A stretch of 8,842 nt of DNA, from NCBI GenBank assembly GCA_937889795.1, contig CALBZH010000463.1, positions 1 to 8,842 on the forward strand. Reading direction: 5' to 3'. Below are positions 6,276-8,842 of the stretch, piece after piece. How positions within the stretch are numbered: position 1 is the stretch's first letter; each line of letters opens with the position of its first letter. Position numbers and translations under genes: made by a program. The DNA is from an uncultured Syntrophobacteraceae bacterium. Lineage in GTDB: Bacteria; Desulfobacterota; Syntrophobacteria; Syntrophobacterales; Syntrophobacteraceae. A model generated the notes under the pieces. It saw nothing but the letters and a program-made list of their open reading frames with translations. It did no database searches and was not told where the DNA came from.

Positions 6276-7991
6276 ATGAGGATTCGCAAGGGTTTGCACG
6301 GTGTTAAAGGCATCATGCGGTTCAGCACGATCTCAAGGGTCTTGCTGAAGCACGGTCTTGGCGACGTGGCCGAGCGGCTGTTCGCCAGCAGGCCTGTGAA
6401 GTCCGGGGAGCGGGCCGAAGAGGATCTCCTGCTCAAGTCCGGGTTCCCTTCGCCGCGCCGCATTCGCCTGGTTCTCGAAGAGCTTGGCCCAAGCTTCATC
6501 AAGCTGGGCCAGCTCATGAGCACACGAGCGGACCTCTTCCCGGCGGAGTACATCGAGGAGCTGATCAAGCTGCAGGACCGCGTGCCGCCGATTCCATTCG
6601 GAGAGGTGAAGGCCGTGATCGAGCGCGAGCTGAGGAAGCCCCTGCACACCGTTTTCGCCGATTTCGTTCCGGATTCCCTTGCCGCGGCATCGGTCGGGCA
6701 GGTTCACCGGGCAACGCTTTACTCGGGGGAGAAGGTCGCCGTCAAGGTGATTCGCCCGGGCATCGAGAAGAAGATCCGCGAGGACATACGGCTCATGTAT
6801 TACCTTGCGGAAAAGATCGAGCGGACCTTTGAGCTTGGACGCATCCTGAGCGTCACAAACCTGGTCAAGGAGTTCGAGCGCATCATTTTCCGCGAGCTGG
6901 ACATGCTGATTGAGGCGGGAAATATCGAGAAATTCGCAGCCAATTTCGTTGGAGACGACGAAATCTACATTCCGAAAGTCTACTGGGACCGTACGACCAA
7001 GTCGGTGCTGGTGATGGAGCACATCGACGGGATCAAGATGGATCAGGTGGAAGCGATCCGGGCTCACGGCATCGATCCCAAGGATGTGGCCATGATCGGT
7101 CTCCGGTCGTTCTCCCGGCAGCTCATGAAGTTCGGGTTCTTTCATGCCGACCCGCATCCGGGGAACACCATCGTCATGTACGACGGGCGCGTCAGCCTCG
7201 TCGACTTCGGCATCACGGGCTACCTGGACGATGAAACCATGCGCCAGATCGCCAACCTCTTCTTGGGGTATGCCGAGCACGATTACGACATGGTGATGGA
7301 CGCGCTGATCGACGCAGGTCTCATTAACGAAGAGACCATGGATCTCGCCTCGTTTCGGATCGACCTCAAGGACATGAGCGAGCCCTTCTACGGTCGGTCG
7401 CTGCAGAACATCTCCGTGCGGGATGTCTACGACCACCTGATGGTGCTGGTGCTCAAGTACCGCGTGGTGCTGCCCCGGAACCTGCTGCTTCTCCTGAAGA
7501 CGTTCATCCAGACGGAAGCCCTTGGCAAGATCCTGGGAAGCGACGCCAGTATTCTGGAAGTCACCAAGCCCTATGCGAAAGCACTGCTTCAGCGGGGCTA
7601 CGATGCGAGAAGCCTGCTGAAGAACCTGGGGCGGGATGCGCGGACGATGGGTGGGTATCTGAAAACGATGCCCAAGTACGCGACGGATATCATGAGGCAA
7701 ACGGCCTCGGGAAAGCTGCGGCTGGAGCTTCAGCACTCGGGTTTCAGTCCGTTGGATAAACAGATTGAAAAGGGCGTGAATCGGCTGACCGTGGGAATGG
7801 TCATCGCGGCATCCATCCTCGCCGCGGCCCTGGTGCTGAATTCTTCCCAGAAGGTGCTCGAATTCACCGTCGACTGGTGGGGACGACAAACGGTTTCCCT
7901 CACGGCCGTGCTCGGTCTGTCCGGTTATGTGATCGCGACGATTCTTGGGATCTGGCTCATTATTTCCATCTTCAGATCGGGAAGGCTCTGA
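6276..7991 (+). CDS. UbiB/ABC1/ADCK-family atypical kinase, membrane-anchored
   Basis: The 571-residue protein carries every hallmark of the UbiB family: KLGQ motif (76-79), Ala-rich nucleotide loop AAAS (136-139) in place of the Gly-rich loop, VAVK lysine (Lys157), ExD motif Glu207/Asp209, catalytic loop HADPHPGN (290-297) and metal-binding DFG (310-312). Two C-terminal hydrophobic helices (about 504-522 and 543-566) anchor it in the membrane, as in E. coli UbiB (about 546 residues). Family members are atypical ATPases or kinases needed for ubiquinone synthesis or membrane lipid and isoprenoid handling; an anaerobe of this type would more likely use menaquinone. No quinone-synthesis genes lie in the window. 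ATG 6276 is chosen because GAGG at 6263-6266 sits 9 nt before it and it starts 4 nt after the GNAT stop. An in-frame TTG at 6243 would overlap the GNAT gene. ATG 6315 is a less likely alternative. Confidence 0.93.
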   Translation: MRIRKGLHGVKGIMRFSTISRVLLKHGLGDVAERLFASRPVKSGERAEEDLLLKSGFPSPRRIRLVLEELGPSFIKLGQLMSTRADLFPAEYIEELIKLQDRVPPIPFGEVKAVIERELRKPLHTVFADFVPDSLAAASVGQVHRATLYSGEKVAVKVIRPGIEKKIREDIRLMYYLAEKIERTFELGRILSVTNLVKEFERIIFRELDMLIEAGNIEKFAANFVGDDEIYIPKVYWDRTTKSVLVMEHIDGIKMDQVEAIRAHGIDPKDVAMIGLRSFSRQLMKFGFFHADPHPGNTIVMYDGRVSLVDFGITGYLDDETMRQIANLFLGYAEHDYDMVMDALIDAGLINEETMDLASFRIDLKDMSEPFYGRSLQNISVRDVYDHLMVLVLKYRVVLPRNLLLLLKTFIQTEALGKILGSDASILEVTKPYAKALLQRGYDARSLLKNLGRDARTMGGYLKTMPKYATDIMRQTASGKLRLELQHSGFSPLDKQIEKGVNRLTVGMVIAASILAAALVLNSSQKVLEFTVDWWGRQTVSLTAVLGLSGYVIATILGIWLIISIFRSGRL

Positions 7992-8015
7992 GCGCCGGAC
8001 GGAGGGTCGCCAGGG

Positions 8016-8796
8016 TCAATAGACACCCAGAAACACGCATGAGCAGTCAGGCATCGGGAAGGTGTCTTTCACGGCGGCATAGCCGTCCTTGTCCAGACAC
8101 GGCCAGAGCTCGGCGTACGACACGTCCGGCAGGCATGTCAGGGTGAGCCCGATTTGGTCTCTTTCCCCCAGAACGCCTTCGGGGCAAAGGTCCCGGAGAA
8201 GGCCGTCCACGACCATGATTTCCTCCTGGCAGGCCTTGAGGCGGCTGGCGTCGCGAGGGTAGAGGATGACCTCATGGAGGCGGGACCAGAGCTCGGTGAG
8301 CAGCCCCTCTTCCTGGATCTTCCTGTTGGCGTTTCTCCACAGCTCGGCGGGCACACGAGATAGATTGGGGAGCGAGCCCAAGGGGGCCGCCTCGACCTGA
8401 ATGGAGCGCCCTGTGCGCTCCCGGTGTGCCAGGAGGCGGTCGATCAGCTCATCCAGGACGTCCGCGATGACGGACACGAAGACTGGCTGGCTTTTCGGGT
8501 CGTGACATCCGGGGTACAGTCGAAGCCAGGAGGCCATGCGCTGTCCCAGCATGAAAGCCAGGTGCCCGCGGTCCGGGAGGAGCGGAGCGCTCATGGGCTC
8601 CAAGTCTTCATCCAGCTCTTCGCCGGATCCGATTCCCAGAATATCCCGAAACTCGGACTCCAGTCCTTCCGCCTGAGCCAGGTCGCTTTCCAGGTCCTTT
8701 TCCTTCTCGTCCAGATCCAGTGCCATTTCCAGGAACAATGCCGCCTCGAGAAGAAGCTTTTCGCCCGAGTCCGGTGCATCGGCGCCTTTTTCGCGC
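8016..8796 (-). CDS. Hypothetical protein, 5' end missing at the contig end
   Basis: The minus-strand frame is open from the last genomic base (8796) to a TGA at 8016-8018, giving 259 visible residues with no acceptable start. The true start lies beyond the contig end. I do not recognise the family. The visible N-terminal part (about residues 1-75) is acidic and helical, rich in Leu, Glu and Asp (for example DLDEKEKDLESDLAQAEG), and may form a coiled coil. A middle part contains a hydrophobic helical stretch (VFVSVIADVLDELIDRLL). The C-terminal third has several cysteines and ends PDCSCVFLGVY. No signal peptide, membrane segment or catalytic motif is evident. It converges on the UbiB gene with only 24 bp between stop codons and no clear terminator, so read-through and antisense overlap of the two transcripts are likely. 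Coding is supported by length and codon pattern, but no function can be given. Confidence 0.7.
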
Positions 8797-8842
8797 AGAT
8801 CGGAAGAGCGTCGTGTAGGGAAAGAGTGTAGATCTCGGTGGT
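8797..8842 (+). other. Illumina TruSeq adapter contamination (not genomic)
   Basis: From 8797 to the end the sequence starts AGATCGGAAGAGCGTCGTGT and continues with the rest of the known Illumina universal (P5-side) adapter read-through, all 46 bases agreeing with the adapter as I recall it. The first A can come from fragment A-tailing. Genomic sequence therefore ends at 8796. Features that extend into this stretch are artefacts. Confidence 0.97.

Noticed and set aside
6333..7889. 518-codon open frame on the minus strand
   Set aside because: It lies wholly antisense to the UbiB gene, whose motifs are complete. Its His-, Asp- and Val-rich translation is typical of the reverse of a GC-rich gene.
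7992..8015. Bidirectional terminator between the converging genes
   Set aside because: Only 24 bp with no stable stem and no T tract on either strand.
8736..8738. TTG as the start of the right-hand minus-strand gene
   Set aside because: The frame stays open upstream to the last genomic base, with continuing helical acidic sequence, so the gene is truncated rather than starting here.

Overview
The window looks like one end-to-end assembled contig of a high-GC anaerobic bacterium. It ends in sequencing adapter: positions 8797-8842 match the Illumina TruSeq universal adapter read-through and are not genomic. The gene content fits a sulfate-reducing or syntrophic Desulfobacterota (Syntrophobacter-like) organism: a giant-type 2-hydroxyacyl-CoA dehydratase activase with duplicated ASKHA domains, a compact M50 protease and a UbiB-family kinase. 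That placement is inference from gene types and style; no rRNA or other taxonomic marker is present.

Layout. On the minus strand, 3018 to 2299 encodes a site-2-type M50 membrane metalloprotease without a PDZ domain. Downstream on the same strand, 2085 to 1 encodes the first 695 residues of a large activase-type protein, cut off by the window edge. The 337-bp interval 3019-3355 separates this pair from a divergent plus-strand cluster and carries inverted repeats but no gene. The plus cluster, probably one transcription unit, runs: DrrA/NodI-type ABC ATPase (3356-4192), DrrB/NodJ-type ABC-2 permease (4208-4948), secreted NodB-fold polysaccharide deacetylase with a variant active site (4994-5686), GNAT N-acetyltransferase (5744-6271) and UbiB/ABC1-family atypical kinase (6276-7991). 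Converging on it from the right is a minus-strand gene of unknown function (8016 to 8796), whose 5' end is missing where the contig stops.

How the genes may work together. The ABC pair, the exported deacetylase and the acetyltransferase together suggest export and modification of a glycan or glycolipid of the cell envelope. This recalls the NodI/NodJ/NodB gene set, but here the deacetylase is predicted to act outside the cytoplasm. UbiB kinases act in isoprenoid-quinone or lipid homeostasis at the membrane, so the cluster has an envelope theme, though no substrate can be named from sequence. The activase should supply ATP-driven low-potential electrons to a dehydratase or reductase module encoded in the missing 3' part of the same gene.

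I see no tRNA, rRNA, CRISPR array, insertion sequence or clear sign of recent transfer. The most solid unusual points are the adapter at the right end, with the false open reading frame it creates, the four-cysteine tandem activase, and the TFDAC-type deacetylase active site.
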